DNA from: Tropicimonas sp033101155
GTDB taxonomy: Bacteria > Pseudomonadota > Alphaproteobacteria > Rhodobacterales > Rhodobacteraceae
Assembly (NCBI RefSeq): GCF_033101155.1
Contig: NZ_JAWMPX010000008.1
Span: 62,001-126,000, forward strand
Direction of reading: 5' to 3'
Length of the DNA: 64,000 nucleotides
Position 1 is the stretch's first letter; every line of letters starts with the position of its first letter. Below are positions 51,990 to 60,565 of the stretch, in pieces. The position numbers and the translations under genes were made by a program. The notes beneath the pieces are model-generated. The model did not search any database. It was not told the DNA's origin and saw only the letters and a list, made by a program, of their open reading frames with translations.

Positions 51990-52323
51990 GGCCTGGCTCC
52001 TTCGCTTGCCCTGCCGGGGCAATACGGGGCCAGTGCGGGGGCTGCAAGCGCCCGCCATGACGACGATCAGTCGCTCCCCCGGTTTGGGTCGGAGCTTCCT
52101 CTCTCCCGTTCAGCCTTCCGGCATCGTCTGCGGGAGACGTATCAGCAGGCAGGCAGGGTCGCAAGACAGAGTGGCGAGGATGGCGCAGCCAGAATGTCCC
52201 GAAAACCCGCTTTGCCGACCTAACAGCGACTCGATTGCGCAGGCAAAGAGTAGCTCAAAGGATAATGGTGGTTCCGTTTGGAGCCTTGCCTTTCTATCGA
52301 AGGATGGCCCTGGGTCCTCAGAG

Positions 52324-52770
52324 TCAGGCACCCGGCATGGCTAATTTGCGGTTCATCTGGCCAGAGGGCTCGTGCATCTCGTCTTCGACAAACTCAAATC
52401 CGTACCGTTCATAGAATGGACGCCCAATGGCGTTGTTGCGAAACACCTCGACTCTCAACGGGCCTTTGAGGGCGACTGCGTGGTCGACCATAGCGCGGCC
52501 AAGCCCCTTGCCGTGCTTCGACGGGTCCAGGAACAAGCCGCCGATCTGGTTTCCCAGTAGCGCAATGAACCCGATGATCGCTCCATCTTCCTCCAAGACG
52601 AAGGTTTCGGTCATCGGCATGTAGATGTCCCGGATCTCTTGTTCGGATTGCGCGACAAAGCTTTCGCTCAGAAATGGGTGAGCAACCGCATTGGCGCGTT
52701 TCCAGACGGCCATCACAGCTTCAAGATCGTCTGTTCTATACGCTCGGATCGCTTCGTGGATGTCGTTCAT
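52324..52770 (-). CDS. GNAT-family N-acetyltransferase (first)
   Basis: 148 residues. The acetyl-CoA signature is seen in GGLFLDPSKHGKGLGRAMVD (motif A, R/Q-x-x-G-x-G/A form) and NAIGRPFYERYGFEFVED (motif B, Tyr). Starts MNDIHEAIRAYRTDD at an ATG behind AAGGAG; the frame beyond it lacks family character. Similar to YjaB-type acetyltransferases in length and motif order. Substrate unknown. Lies 50 bases downstream of a second GNAT gene, same strand. Confidence 0.85.
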   Translation of the reverse strand: MNDIHEAIRAYRTDDLEAVMAVWKRANAVAHPFLSESFVAQSEQEIRDIYMPMTETFVLEEDGAIIGFIALLGNQIGGLFLDPSKHGKGLGRAMVDHAVALKGPLRVEVFRNNAIGRPFYERYGFEFVEDEMHEPSGQMNRKLAMPGA

Positions 52771-52820
52771 GACCAAATCTCCTTCGTGTCGCTTGGCATC
52801 CCTCGGCTTGACGCACTGCG

Positions 52821-53411
52821 TCAGCCCGATTGGCTTTCCAGCCGCCATGTCAGGTTTGCCTTCACAGTCGGCCATTCGCTTGCGATGATCGAGTAGACGG
52901 CCGTGTCGCGGATCGAACCATTGGCCATGATCATGTTGGAGCGCAATATACCGTCAAGCTTCGCCCCCAAACGCTCGATGGCACGCCGACTTTGGACGTT
53001 CACGAAATGGGTTCGAAACTCGACACAGATACAGTCCAGTGTCTCGAACGCGTGCTGCAACAACAGCAACTTGCATTCGGTGTTGAGCGGCGTTCTCTGG
53101 ACGGATCTCCGGTACCATGTCGATCCTATTTCAACGCGCCGATTGGGGGCGTCGATGTTCATGTAGGTCGTCATTCCGACAGCCTTGCCGGTCGATGTGT
53201 CGATCACGGCAAAGGGCACCATGGTCTTGAGCGCCAACCGCCGATCTATTTCGGCTTCCATTCCCGCAGCATCTGGGACCGTGGTGTACCACAACCGATG
53301 CAACTCACCGTCAGCGGTCGCCTCGGCGAGATCGGCACGGTGTGTCTGCGACAATGGAACCAGCGAAACAAATGTCCCGTCGGTGGAAAAAGGTTCAGGC
53401 CAAACGCTCAT
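52821..53411 (-). CDS. GNAT-family N-acetyltransferase (RimJ/RimL-like)
   Basis: 196 residues from the ATG at 53411, with GGAG upstream; an in-frame GTG stands five codons earlier. VGMTTYMNIDAPNRRVEIG and FETLDCICVEFRTHFVNVQSR with RAIERLGAKLDG are the RimJ/RimL-type blocks that acetylate amino termini or small molecules. Function beyond that is not predictable. Confidence 0.85.
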   Translation of the reverse strand: MSVWPEPFSTDGTFVSLVPLSQTHRADLAEATADGELHRLWYTTVPDAAGMEAEIDRRLALKTMVPFAVIDTSTGKAVGMTTYMNIDAPNRRVEIGSTWYRRSVQRTPLNTECKLLLLQHAFETLDCICVEFRTHFVNVQSRRAIERLGAKLDGILRSNMIMANGSIRDTAVYSIIASEWPTVKANLTWRLESQSG

Positions 53412-53460
53412 GCACATCTCCAACACTCGATCGACACGGATTCAGACTCCAGAATCCGAA

Positions 53461-53638
53461 GCCAGGCAAGTTGGGTTTTGAAACGGCTTGCCGAGCCTCC
53501 ATAACTTCGAGCACCTCGCTGCGGTTCGCCACGTCTTTCTTGAACCTTCTGTACAGGGCGATGCTCGCGTCCGTCTCCAACTCGGCATTTTGTCAGGCCG
53601 TACGCTTCCGTGAAAGCCCGCCATGCGCGGTCAGCGGA
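53461..53638 (-). pseudogene. Possible frameshifted gene remnant
   Basis: Two minus-strand frames read as protein-like pieces that join with a one-base shift near 53580: RAWRAFTEAYGLTK, then ASIALYRRFKKDVANRSEVL. Neither has a start with a ribosome site. I do not recognise the family. The rest of 53412-53890 shows no gene. Confidence 0.3.
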
Positions 53639-53892
53639 CCTTGCGGCAGCATCATGATTGGTCGACAGTGAACGGCATCTGTCGAAAGCGATCAGAGGAC
53701 GGTTTTTCTTCGTCGAGGATGTCGCTGCTCTCCTGACGGGCTTCTCTATGCCCCGTACCCCGATATCTTGCGTTCCGAAGTCGGCGCAACCAAACTGATC
53801 GGCTCGGCGCTGACTGTCTTCGTGCAGCCGCTCATCACATATGCCCGATTGACAAAGCTTGCCCTCTGCGCCCACAAGGACGCATCTTCGGT

Positions 53893-54070
53893 TCCCCGGA
53901 CGGAGTCAAGCGCCAGGGGACGTAATAGGGAACACGGTGCGGCGTACCCATCAGGGACCAAAACCGTGGCTGCCCCCGCAACTGTAAGCGGTGAGTGCGG
54001 TCGAACAAGCCACTGGGGAAATCCCCGGGAAGGCCGGCCAAGCTGAGACCCGCGAGCCAGGAGACCTGCC
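53893..54070 (+). promoter_or_regulatory. Cobalamin riboswitch
   Basis: Conserved B12-element pieces appear in order on the plus strand: AATAGGGAAcacGGTGCGGC, GCTGCCCCCGCAACTGTAAG, CCACTGGGGAA with CCGGGAAGGC, and the B12 box GAGCCAGGAGACCTGCC (54054-54070). Adenosyl- or other cobalamin binding would reduce expression of the cobalt-transport genes that start at 54225. The 5' edge is approximate. Confidence 0.93.
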
Positions 54071-54193
54071 GAGGAGACCTGTGGGCACGCCCGCAGGGCA
54101 TTCCACCGGACGCCGGGGTGAGCGTCTGGCGCGAAGCGGTCCTGGTGCAGTCCACCCTCTTCGAGCCAAAACCCCGTCCGTCCTTTCAGATCC

Positions 54194-54211
54194 GCCGCAT
54201 TGCGGCATTTT
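54194..54211 (+). terminator. Small hairpin before the cobalt-transport genes
   Basis: GCCGC-ATT-GCGGC followed by ATTTT directly upstream of the ribosome site (GAGAGGCG). It could be the riboswitch expression platform, as a short terminator or a ribosome-site mask. Five base pairs only. Confidence 0.4.
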
Positions 54212-54224
54212 GAGAGGCGACGTT

Positions 54225-55016
54225 ATGTACGTACGTAACTTCCTGCTGGCAAGTTTCGCCAGCCTTGGCTTGGCAACCGTCGCTTCGGCGCATTTCCAAC
54301 TTGCCTACACGGTTGACACGATGATCGAGCGGCCCGGTGATGTTCCGGTCAAGCTGATCTTCTGGCATCCTTTCGAGAACGGTCATGTGATGGACATGGG
54401 CGAACCGCTCGAATTCTACGCCGTGCATCGCGGCGAGAAGATCGACCTTATGGAGACATTGTCTCCCATGACGTTCAAAGGGGCGAGCAACGAAGCCGCG
54501 GCCTTTGACGCCTCCGTTCCGGTCAAGCGTTCGGGCGATTACGTGCTCGTGCTGGTTCCCTCGCCCTATTACGAAGAGAGCGAGGACATCTATATCCAGC
54601 AGATCACCAAGGCCTATTTGAACCGCAACACCATGCCCACAGATTGGGACAAGCCGCAGGGGCTCGCCACAGAGATCCTGCCGCTGAACAAGCCGACCAA
54701 TGTGCTGGCCGGCTCCAGCTTCACCGGTCGGGTGCTTTCGGAGGGCAAGCCTGTCGCTGGCGCGGAGATCGAGGTTGAGTTCATGGCCGCCGAGCCGGAT
54801 ATGGAGGCCAACGTCCCAGGTGAAATGACTGCGCAGCCGACGCCAGCCGGCGCCATCGTCGCCCTGTCGGACGAGACCGGCTATTTCACTTTCGGCATTC
54901 CGAAAGCCGGATACTGGGGTTTCGCGGCGCTCGGAGCCGGGCCCGAGACCGAGTATGAGGGCAAGGAACTGAGCCAGGATGCGGTGATCTGGATCCGCGC
55001 CTGGGACATCGAGTGA
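54225..55016 (+). CDS. DUF4198 periplasmic protein of cobalt transporter (CbiK/NikK type)
   Basis: 263 residues with signal peptide (MYVRNFLLASFASLGLATVA, cleavage near ASA-HF). The mature protein begins with His and follows the DUF4198 pattern (VPVKLIFWHPFENGHVMDMG, GDYVLVLVPSPYYEE). A free N-terminal His, as in nickel/cobalt NikK-like subunits, may bind the metal. First gene under the cobalamin riboswitch and directly upstream of cbiM, so cobalt uptake is the likely role. Confidence 0.85.
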   Translation: MYVRNFLLASFASLGLATVASAHFQLAYTVDTMIERPGDVPVKLIFWHPFENGHVMDMGEPLEFYAVHRGEKIDLMETLSPMTFKGASNEAAAFDASVPVKRSGDYVLVLVPSPYYEESEDIYIQQITKAYLNRNTMPTDWDKPQGLATEILPLNKPTNVLAGSSFTGRVLSEGKPVAGAEIEVEFMAAEPDMEANVPGEMTAQPTPAGAIVALSDETGYFTFGIPKAGYWGFAALGAGPETEYEGKELSQDAVIWIRAWDIE

Positions 55017-55028
55017 GGAGCGGCGCCC

Positions 55029-55646
55029 GTGCATATCGTTGACGGAGCCCTGTCCAACCCTGTCGTGATCGGCGGTGCTGTGCTCGCCATCGGCGGTCTG
55101 GCGCAGGGCCTGCGCCACCTGCCGATGGAGAAAATCCCCGCGGCCGGTGTTCTTTCGGCCACGTTTTTCGTGGCCTCGCTGATCCATGTGCCGATTGGGC
55201 CGTCCTCGGTGCACCTGATCATGAATGGTCTTGCTGGGCTCGTGCTCGGCTGGGCCGCCTTTCCGGCGCTGTTTGTCGGGTTGCTGCTACAAGCGGTGTT
55301 TTTTGGCTTCGGCGGGCTGACTGTGCTTGGCGTCAACACGCTGGTCATCGCCGCGCCCGCAGTGATGGTCGGGCTGCTGCTCGGGCCGCGCGTACAGGCG
55401 GGCAGCCAGAGATCCGCCGCGGTCTGGGCCGCGATTGGCGGCGGTGCTGCCATTGCCCTGACAACCGCTTTCGTTGCGGCTGCCCTTGCGCTGACCGGCG
55501 ACGAGTTTCTTCCCGCCGCTAAACTGGTCTTCGTGGCGCATATCCCGGTCATGGTCGTCGAGGCTTTGCTGACCGGAGCCGCCGTCTATCTCGCCAAGCA
55601 GGTCAAGCCTGAGCTGTTCGACAACCTGCAGGAAGTTCCCCAATGA
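55029..55646 (+). CDS. cbiM: Cobalt ECF transporter S-component CbiM
   Basis: 205 residues starting (GTG) with MHIVDGALSNP, the invariant CbiM/NikM N-terminus whose His and backbone hold Co2+ or Ni2+. SLIHVPIGPSSVHLIMNGLA supplies further conserved His residues. Six to seven membrane helices. The riboswitch argues for cobalt rather than nickel. Confidence 0.93.
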   Translation: MHIVDGALSNPVVIGGAVLAIGGLAQGLRHLPMEKIPAAGVLSATFFVASLIHVPIGPSSVHLIMNGLAGLVLGWAAFPALFVGLLLQAVFFGFGGLTVLGVNTLVIAAPAVMVGLLLGPRVQAGSQRSAAVWAAIGGGAAIALTTAFVAAALALTGDEFLPAAKLVFVAHIPVMVVEALLTGAAVYLAKQVKPELFDNLQEVPQ

Positions 55647-56332
55647 TCCGTACCCTGTTTCTTGCGGTGGCCATCGCGGCGGCGCCGCTTCCGGCGCTGG
55701 CCCACAAGGTCATCATGGGAGTCTTTGCCTCGGGCGATCAGATCGAGGGCGAGCTGGGCTTCTCCGGAGGCGACGCGCCTGCGGGGCAGCTGGTCGAGGT
55801 GTTCGACGGCGACGGCAACAAGCTCGGCGAGGCGGTGACCGATGTTGACGGCTTCTTCCTGTTCACGCCCGAGCAGGCCGTGATCCATGTCTTCAAGGCA
55901 GATATGGGCGCTGGGCATGTGGCCGAGGTCGAGATGGCGGCCGAGGAAGTGACCGAGATCGTCGCCAAGGGGGCGGGCGCGACGCCCGGCGCTGCGGCGA
56001 CCATCGGATGGTCGGGCAATGAGGGCAATGTGCAGCCACTTGTTCCTGCCGCTGGAGGCACATCGACGGAAACGCCGGCAATCCCAACCGACCCGACAGA
56101 GGCGATACCGGCCGTCATTCCCCAGGTCACCGTCGCGTCTCTGACATCTGAGGAGGTCGAGGCAATTGCCAAGGCCGTCCGGGACGAGATGCGCCCGCTG
56201 CGAAAGTCCATCGATTCCTACAAGGAAAAGAACGATCTTCAGACGATCCTCGGCGGGATTGGCTATATCGTCGGGGTGTTCGGCGTCGGCTTCTACATCG
56301 CGGCGCGCCGCAAGCTGAAAGGCACCGCATGA
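55643..56332 (+). CDS. CbiL/NikL-type accessory membrane protein of cobalt transporter
   Basis: 229 residues. Signal peptide (residues 1-20, ending PALA-HK), a carboxypeptidase-regulatory-like beta domain (GQLVEVFDGDGNKLGEAVTD), a Pro/Thr linker, a short helical segment, and one C-terminal membrane helix (GYIVGVFGVGFYIAARR). This layout is that of NikL/CbiL subunits, which aid CbiM. Overlaps both neighbours by four bases. Confidence 0.82.
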   Translation: MIRTLFLAVAIAAAPLPALAHKVIMGVFASGDQIEGELGFSGGDAPAGQLVEVFDGDGNKLGEAVTDVDGFFLFTPEQAVIHVFKADMGAGHVAEVEMAAEEVTEIVAKGAGATPGAAATIGWSGNEGNVQPLVPAAGGTSTETPAIPTDPTEAIPAVIPQVTVASLTSEEVEAIAKAVRDEMRPLRKSIDSYKEKNDLQTILGGIGYIVGVFGVGFYIAARRKLKGTA

Positions 56333-57123
56333 GCCCTGTCATCTCCACCCTCGACAAGCCGCTGACCGCAACCGGCGCCAACCGCCAGTTGAGCTGGCTC
56401 GGCCGGATCGACCCGCGCGCGCGGATCGTCGCGGCGGCGGCGTTCGCGGTGGTCGTGGTCGCCTGCGAGAGCTTCCTCGCGCTCGGCGCGGCCGTCGGCG
56501 TAGCATTTGCATTGCTCTCGGTTTCGCGGCTACCGGCGGTGCGAACGATGAAACGCGTTGCTGCGATGGACAGTTTCATCCTCTTCATCCTGGCGCTTCT
56601 GCCATTCACGGTCCCGGGCGAGCCGATCTTCACGCTCTGGGGCTTTCCGGCCTCCTGGGAAGGGCTGTGGCAGGCCATCGAGATTGCGCTCAAGGCCAAT
56701 GCCATCGTGCTTGCGTTGATGGCGCTGGTTTCGACCATGGAGCCGGTGACGCTCGGGCACGCGCTGCACTCGCTGAAGGTGCCAGAGGCGCTGGTGCATC
56801 TTCTGATGTTCACGGTGCGCTATATCGACGTGCTGCGGGAGGAATACCTCCGCCTGCGCCAGGCGATGAAAGCGCGCGGTTTCCGCCCCGGCACGAACTG
56901 GCACTCCTATCGCAGCTTCGGCTTCCTCGTCGGCATGATGCTGGTGCGCTCGCTGGAGCGCTCGGAGCGCATCCTCGGCGCAATGAAATGCCGCGGCTTC
57001 ACCGGGCGCATCCCGCTCCTGGGCCGAATGGCCTGGCGCCCTGCGGATGCGGTTTTTGTGGCCGGTTTCGCATTGATGCTGGTCGGGTTGGCAGCAATGG
57101 AGCTGTCCAATGGCGCTGCTTGA
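56329..57123 (+). CDS. cbiQ: Cobalt ECF transporter T-component CbiQ
   Basis: 264 residues with membrane helices and two coupling motifs: REEYLRLRQAMKARGFRPG and RSLERSERILGAMKCRGFTG, each with the Ala-x-x-x-Arg-Gly (xRG) pattern that contacts the ATPase. Links CbiM to CbiO in the membrane. Confidence 0.92.
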   Translation: MSPVISTLDKPLTATGANRQLSWLGRIDPRARIVAAAAFAVVVVACESFLALGAAVGVAFALLSVSRLPAVRTMKRVAAMDSFILFILALLPFTVPGEPIFTLWGFPASWEGLWQAIEIALKANAIVLALMALVSTMEPVTLGHALHSLKVPEALVHLLMFTVRYIDVLREEYLRLRQAMKARGFRPGTNWHSYRSFGFLVGMMLVRSLERSERILGAMKCRGFTGRIPLLGRMAWRPADAVFVAGFALMLVGLAAMELSNGAA

Positions 57124-57793
57124 ACTCACGGGGATCCATTTCGCCTACCCACATCACGCGCCTGTCCTGAACGGGGCATCGTTGGCGCTGGAGTCGGGCG
57201 AGCGGCTCTGCATCACAGGCCATAACGGCGCCGGCAAATCGACACTGCTTCGCATTGCGGTGGGGTTGCTCAAACCCTCGTCGGGGCGGGTCCTGGCCTT
57301 TGGCCAGGAGCGCCGGGTCGAGGCGGATTTCCACGATGTGCGACGCCGGGCGGGCTTCGTCTTCCAGGACCCGGATGACCAGCTTTTCTGTCCCACCGTG
57401 GCGGAGGATATCGCCTTCGGTCCGCTCAATCTCGGAGCCAACCGGGGTGAGGCAATGGAGATTGTCGACAGGACATTGGGGCAACTCGGGTTGATGCATT
57501 TGCGCGACCGGATCACCCACAAGCTGTCGGGGGGCGAGAAGCGGCTGGTGACGCTGGCGACGGTGCTGGCGATGGAACCGGAACTGCTGCTGCTCGACGA
57601 GCCAACCAACGCGCTGGACGAGGAGAACGAGGCCCGGCTGGTCGATATCCTGCTGGGCCTGCCACAGGCGATGGTGATCGTCAGCCACAACCCGCATTTT
57701 CGCCTCAGGCTGGGGACCCGCGTCCTGCGCCTGCAGGACGGAAAGTTGCTACCTCCTGAGTCGAATTGCCCCCACGCCCTCACCCCGCAATAA
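57110..57793 (+). CDS. cbiO: Cobalt ECF transporter ATPase CbiO
   Basis: 227 residues: Walker A GHNGAGKSTLLRIA, Q-loop VFQDPDDQLFCPTV with the ECF-typical PDDQ, signature KLSGGEKRLVTLATVLA, Walker B LLLLDEPTNALDE, switch His VIVSHNPHF. Starts inside the 3' end of cbiQ (14-base overlap). Slightly short, lacking the C-terminal extension of many CbiO proteins. Confidence 0.93.
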   Translation: MALLELTGIHFAYPHHAPVLNGASLALESGERLCITGHNGAGKSTLLRIAVGLLKPSSGRVLAFGQERRVEADFHDVRRRAGFVFQDPDDQLFCPTVAEDIAFGPLNLGANRGEAMEIVDRTLGQLGLMHLRDRITHKLSGGEKRLVTLATVLAMEPELLLLDEPTNALDEENEARLVDILLGLPQAMVIVSHNPHFRLRLGTRVLRLQDGKLLPPESNCPHALTPQ

Positions 57794-57828
57794 GGCTGAG
57801 GCTTACGAACGGACCGAACCGATTTCCC

Positions 57829-57905
57829 ACCGCGCGCGCAGCGCGCGGCCCTGCCCGCCCGGGTGAACGCATCTTCGATGCGGCACAAACGGGTGGGACG
57901 CCGCC
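57829..57905 (+). repeat. Structured intergenic repeat, copy 2
   Basis: CGCGCGCGCAGCGCGCGGCC hairpin, CCCGCCCGGGTGA, ACGCATC-TTC-GATGCG hairpin, then CGGGTGGGACGCC. Same element order as 45655-45725 (minus strand). It follows the cbiO stop by 36 bases and may end that transcript. Confidence 0.65.
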
Positions 57906-58063
57906 TCCGTCCTGACCAAACGGTAGGTTCTCTACAAAGGGGCTTCAAACAGGTGTCACCAGCGCTTGTCCTCCGAGGCGCCACTGGATGAGGGGGCTTG
58001 CCGCACGAGACGCGACACGAGTCGCGGCCGCATACGCAGAGCGTGCCGCTCCGTCTTGGGCCG

Positions 58064-58290
58064 GCAGTGTTCGAACTGGGGATCATCGACCGCGGGATGT
58101 CCCTCAATCCGATCTACTCCACCCTGATTCTCGGACAGGATGATGGGAAGGTCTCGCTCGATTCAACCCGGCTCGAGGGCAGGACGGATCACTTGACCGT
58201 CTCGGCCACGCATACTTTCACGATGAGCAATCCCGTTGTCATCGCAGGGACGATCGCCTTCCTGAAAGAGGGGCGACTTTGCCACGAGCT
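58064..58290 (+). pseudogene. Alpha/beta-hydrolase (PGAP1/lipase-like), C-terminal fragment
   Basis: The frame reads SLNPIYSTLILGQDDGKVSL and, after a short gap, TDHLTVSATHTFTMSNPVVI then AFLKEG, the C-terminal end of small triacylglycerol-lipase-like hydrolases with catalytic Asp and His (DDGKVS, THTF). No nucleophile-elbow half (G-x-S-x-G) exists upstream, so the gene is truncated at its 5' end. Confidence 0.68.
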
Positions 58291-58373
58291 GACATGGTCC
58301 GCAGCGTCGAGGGCAGTCGTTCAACCCGATGCGGACTCCGCCTGCGGGCTTCGGGATTGTCCCCGACGCAGTG

Positions 58374-59903
58374 TCAGGTCACTGCGCCGACCAGCCAGGG
58401 CAGGAATTCGTTGTCGCCGAAGCCGAGCTCTTCGCTCTTGCTGCGCTCGCCCGAAGCCATCGCCAGAAAACGCTCGAAGATGCGTTGGCCCATCTCCTCG
58501 GTGCTCACGCCTTTCGAGATTACCTCGCCGCAATCGACATCCATGTCGTCGGACATGCGCTCATAAAGCGCCGAATTGGTCGCCAGTTTCAACGAAGGCG
58601 CTGGCTTGTAGCCGAAGACCGAGCCGCGTCCGGTGGTGAAGCAGACGATATTGGCGCCCGAGGCGACCTGTCCCGTGACCGAGGCGGGATCATAGCCGGG
58701 GCTGTCCATGAAGACGAAACCGGGCGTGGTGACCTTCTCGGCATATTCATAGACGCCGACGAGATTGGTCGAGCCGCCTTTGGCCGAAGAGCCGAGCGAT
58801 TTCTCGAGAATCGTCGTCAACCCGCCGGCCTTGTTGCCGGGGCTGGGATTGTTGTCCATCGAACCGCCATTGCGCTCCATATAGGCCTTCCACCACTCGA
58901 TCCGTTCGAGCAGCTTCGCCGCCACCTCCGGACGCACGGCGCGGCGGGTCAGCAGGTGCTCGGCGCCGAAGATCTCCGGTGTCTCGGCAAGGATCGCGGT
59001 GCCGCCATGACGGACGACGAGGTCGGCGGCATGGCCGAGCGAGGGGTTGGCGGTGATGCCGGAATAGCCGTCCGAGCCGCCGCATTGCAGGGCGACCGAG
59101 AGATGTTCGGCGCCGACCAACTCGCGCTCGGCAGCGTTTGCCGCGGGCAACATCGCCTCGATGCGGGCGATGCCGTCCTCGACCGTCTTGCGCGTGCCGC
59201 CCGATTCCTGGATCACCATCCGGTGGAACCCGGCGCTTTCGGACAAGCCATAGGTTTCCATCAACAGCGAGACCTGCGCCATCTCGCAGCCCAGCCCGAC
59301 CATCAGCACGCCGGCGAAATTCGGGTGGGTCGCATAGCCGGCGAGCGTGCGCATGAACATGCGGTAGCCTTCGCCGCCCATGACCTGGCCGCAACCGGTC
59401 GAATGGACGAAAGCCGTCACGCCGTCGACATTGGGATAGTCGGCAAGCTTCTCGGGGGTGAAATGCGCGGCCATCATGCGCGCCACCGTGGCCGAGCAGT
59501 TCACCGTGCTGATCACCGCGATGTAATTGCGGGTCCCGACTCCGCCGCCCGGGCGACGGTAGCCGCGGAACTGCGCGCGTTCTTCCGGCACGACAAAGTC
59601 GGTCGGCTTCGCACCGGCGCAAGGCTCGTGATTGCGCTCGAAATCGCCGCGATAGGTGCAGTTCTGAACGTGGATATGGTCGCCCGGGGCGATGGCTTGC
59701 CCGGCAAAACCAATCACCTGGCCGTATTTACGGATCGCCTCGCCTTCCGAGATTCCGGTCGCCGCCACCTTGTGGCCCATAGGGATCTCTGACGCTGCTG
59801 TCAGGCCCGGCGCAATCGCCTCTTCCGCCGCGATGGCCCGCAGGGCCACCAGGACGTTGTCGCTGTCGTTGAGGCGGAGGGTCGGGGAATTATGGTGTGT
59901 CAT
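58374..59903 (-). CDS. UxaA/GarD-family sugar-acid dehydratase (altronate/galactarate type)
   Basis: 509 residues. N-terminal SAF-like domain (LTAASEIPMGHKVAATGI, IAPGDHIHVQNC) and a large C-terminal domain with GYRRPGGGVGTRNYIAVIST, FVHSTGCGQVMGG, ALQCGGSDGYSGITANPSLG and metal-binding Cys/His. Fusion of the UxaAB-type halves is normal for altronate or galactarate dehydratases, which remove water from a sugar acid to give a 2-keto-3-deoxy product. Start at the ATG at 59903 (MTHHNSPTLRLNDSDN); longer open frame disregarded. Which acid is used cannot be told. Confidence 0.88.
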   Translation of the reverse strand: MTHHNSPTLRLNDSDNVLVALRAIAAEEAIAPGLTAASEIPMGHKVAATGISEGEAIRKYGQVIGFAGQAIAPGDHIHVQNCTYRGDFERNHEPCAGAKPTDFVVPEERAQFRGYRRPGGGVGTRNYIAVISTVNCSATVARMMAAHFTPEKLADYPNVDGVTAFVHSTGCGQVMGGEGYRMFMRTLAGYATHPNFAGVLMVGLGCEMAQVSLLMETYGLSESAGFHRMVIQESGGTRKTVEDGIARIEAMLPAANAAERELVGAEHLSVALQCGGSDGYSGITANPSLGHAADLVVRHGGTAILAETPEIFGAEHLLTRRAVRPEVAAKLLERIEWWKAYMERNGGSMDNNPSPGNKAGGLTTILEKSLGSSAKGGSTNLVGVYEYAEKVTTPGFVFMDSPGYDPASVTGQVASGANIVCFTTGRGSVFGYKPAPSLKLATNSALYERMSDDMDVDCGEVISKGVSTEEMGQRIFERFLAMASGERSKSEELGFGDNEFLPWLVGAVT

Positions 59904-60079
59904 GGCGTACCTGCTAGCTGCTTGCCGCGCAGCATAGCGACCCGCTTTCTGTCTACAATCCGTAAAAAACATATCTCGAAGCTTTGCATGGCGGCATTGA
60001 ATACTTTGCATGGAAAATGATTTACTTGTTGAATGTTTCAAGTTTTGAAGTAAATGGACGCGAGCAACAGGAGAGCCGA

Positions 60080-60565
60080 ATGCCGAATCCGAGGGACTGT
60101 ATCTTTGGCGAAGAGATTCACCGCATTCCTCAGGAAGTGCGGATCATCTTCGGCAACTTTGTCCTCACCCATGCACTCGAGGAACAGATCGATTGCTTTC
60201 AGTCTCGCCTGCCGCTGACCAAACCGGAACGCCACATGCTGGTGCATCTCGGCGTACCGCAGCGGATGGGGAAGATGGCCGAGGATCTCAACACACTGCC
60301 CTCGAAAGTAACCGCCGTGGCCGACCTGCTTGAAGAAAAGAAGTTGGTGCAGCGCGAGCGCGACCCTGAGGACCGACGGGCCTGGCGCCTGCGGCTGACC
60401 GATGACGGCGAACGAACGCGCCGGGAACTGATGGAAACAACTGTCGCCAAATTCCGCGAGATAACGGGTTTGACGGAAACCGAAATGGAACACCTTGCCG
60501 GTCTCATGGACAGGATCGCGGAGCGAATCCTTGAGAACGGTTTCCCCAAGGGACTGACGTTATGA
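60080..60565 (+). CDS. MarR-family regulator of the RND operon
   Basis: 161 residues. Winged-helix region: LTKPERHMLVHLGVPQRM, LPSKVTAVADLLEEKKLV and RDPEDRRAWRLRLTDDGE, the MarR wing. Start at 60080 behind CAGGAG. Its stop overlaps the start of the adaptor gene (ATGA), so it likely autoregulates the efflux operon. Confidence 0.87.
   Translation: MPNPRDCIFGEEIHRIPQEVRIIFGNFVLTHALEEQIDCFQSRLPLTKPERHMLVHLGVPQRMGKMAEDLNTLPSKVTAVADLLEEKKLVQRERDPEDRRAWRLRLTDDGERTRRELMETTVAKFREITGLTETEMEHLAGLMDRIAERILENGFPKGLTL

Noticed and set aside
51949..52160. Second cobalamin riboswitch upstream of cbiX
   Set aside because: No B12 box (AGCCAGGAGACC-like) or CCGCAACTG core could be found on the minus strand here.
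50836..52344. 502-codon plus-strand frame antisense to cbiX
   Set aside because: cbiX has chelatase motifs on the minus strand. The Val/Met-rich start of the plus frame is merely the complement of its His-rich tail codons.
58329..59792. 487-codon plus-strand frame antisense to the dehydratase gene
   Set aside because: The dehydratase family motifs are unmistakable on the minus strand; the plus frame has no recognisable domain.
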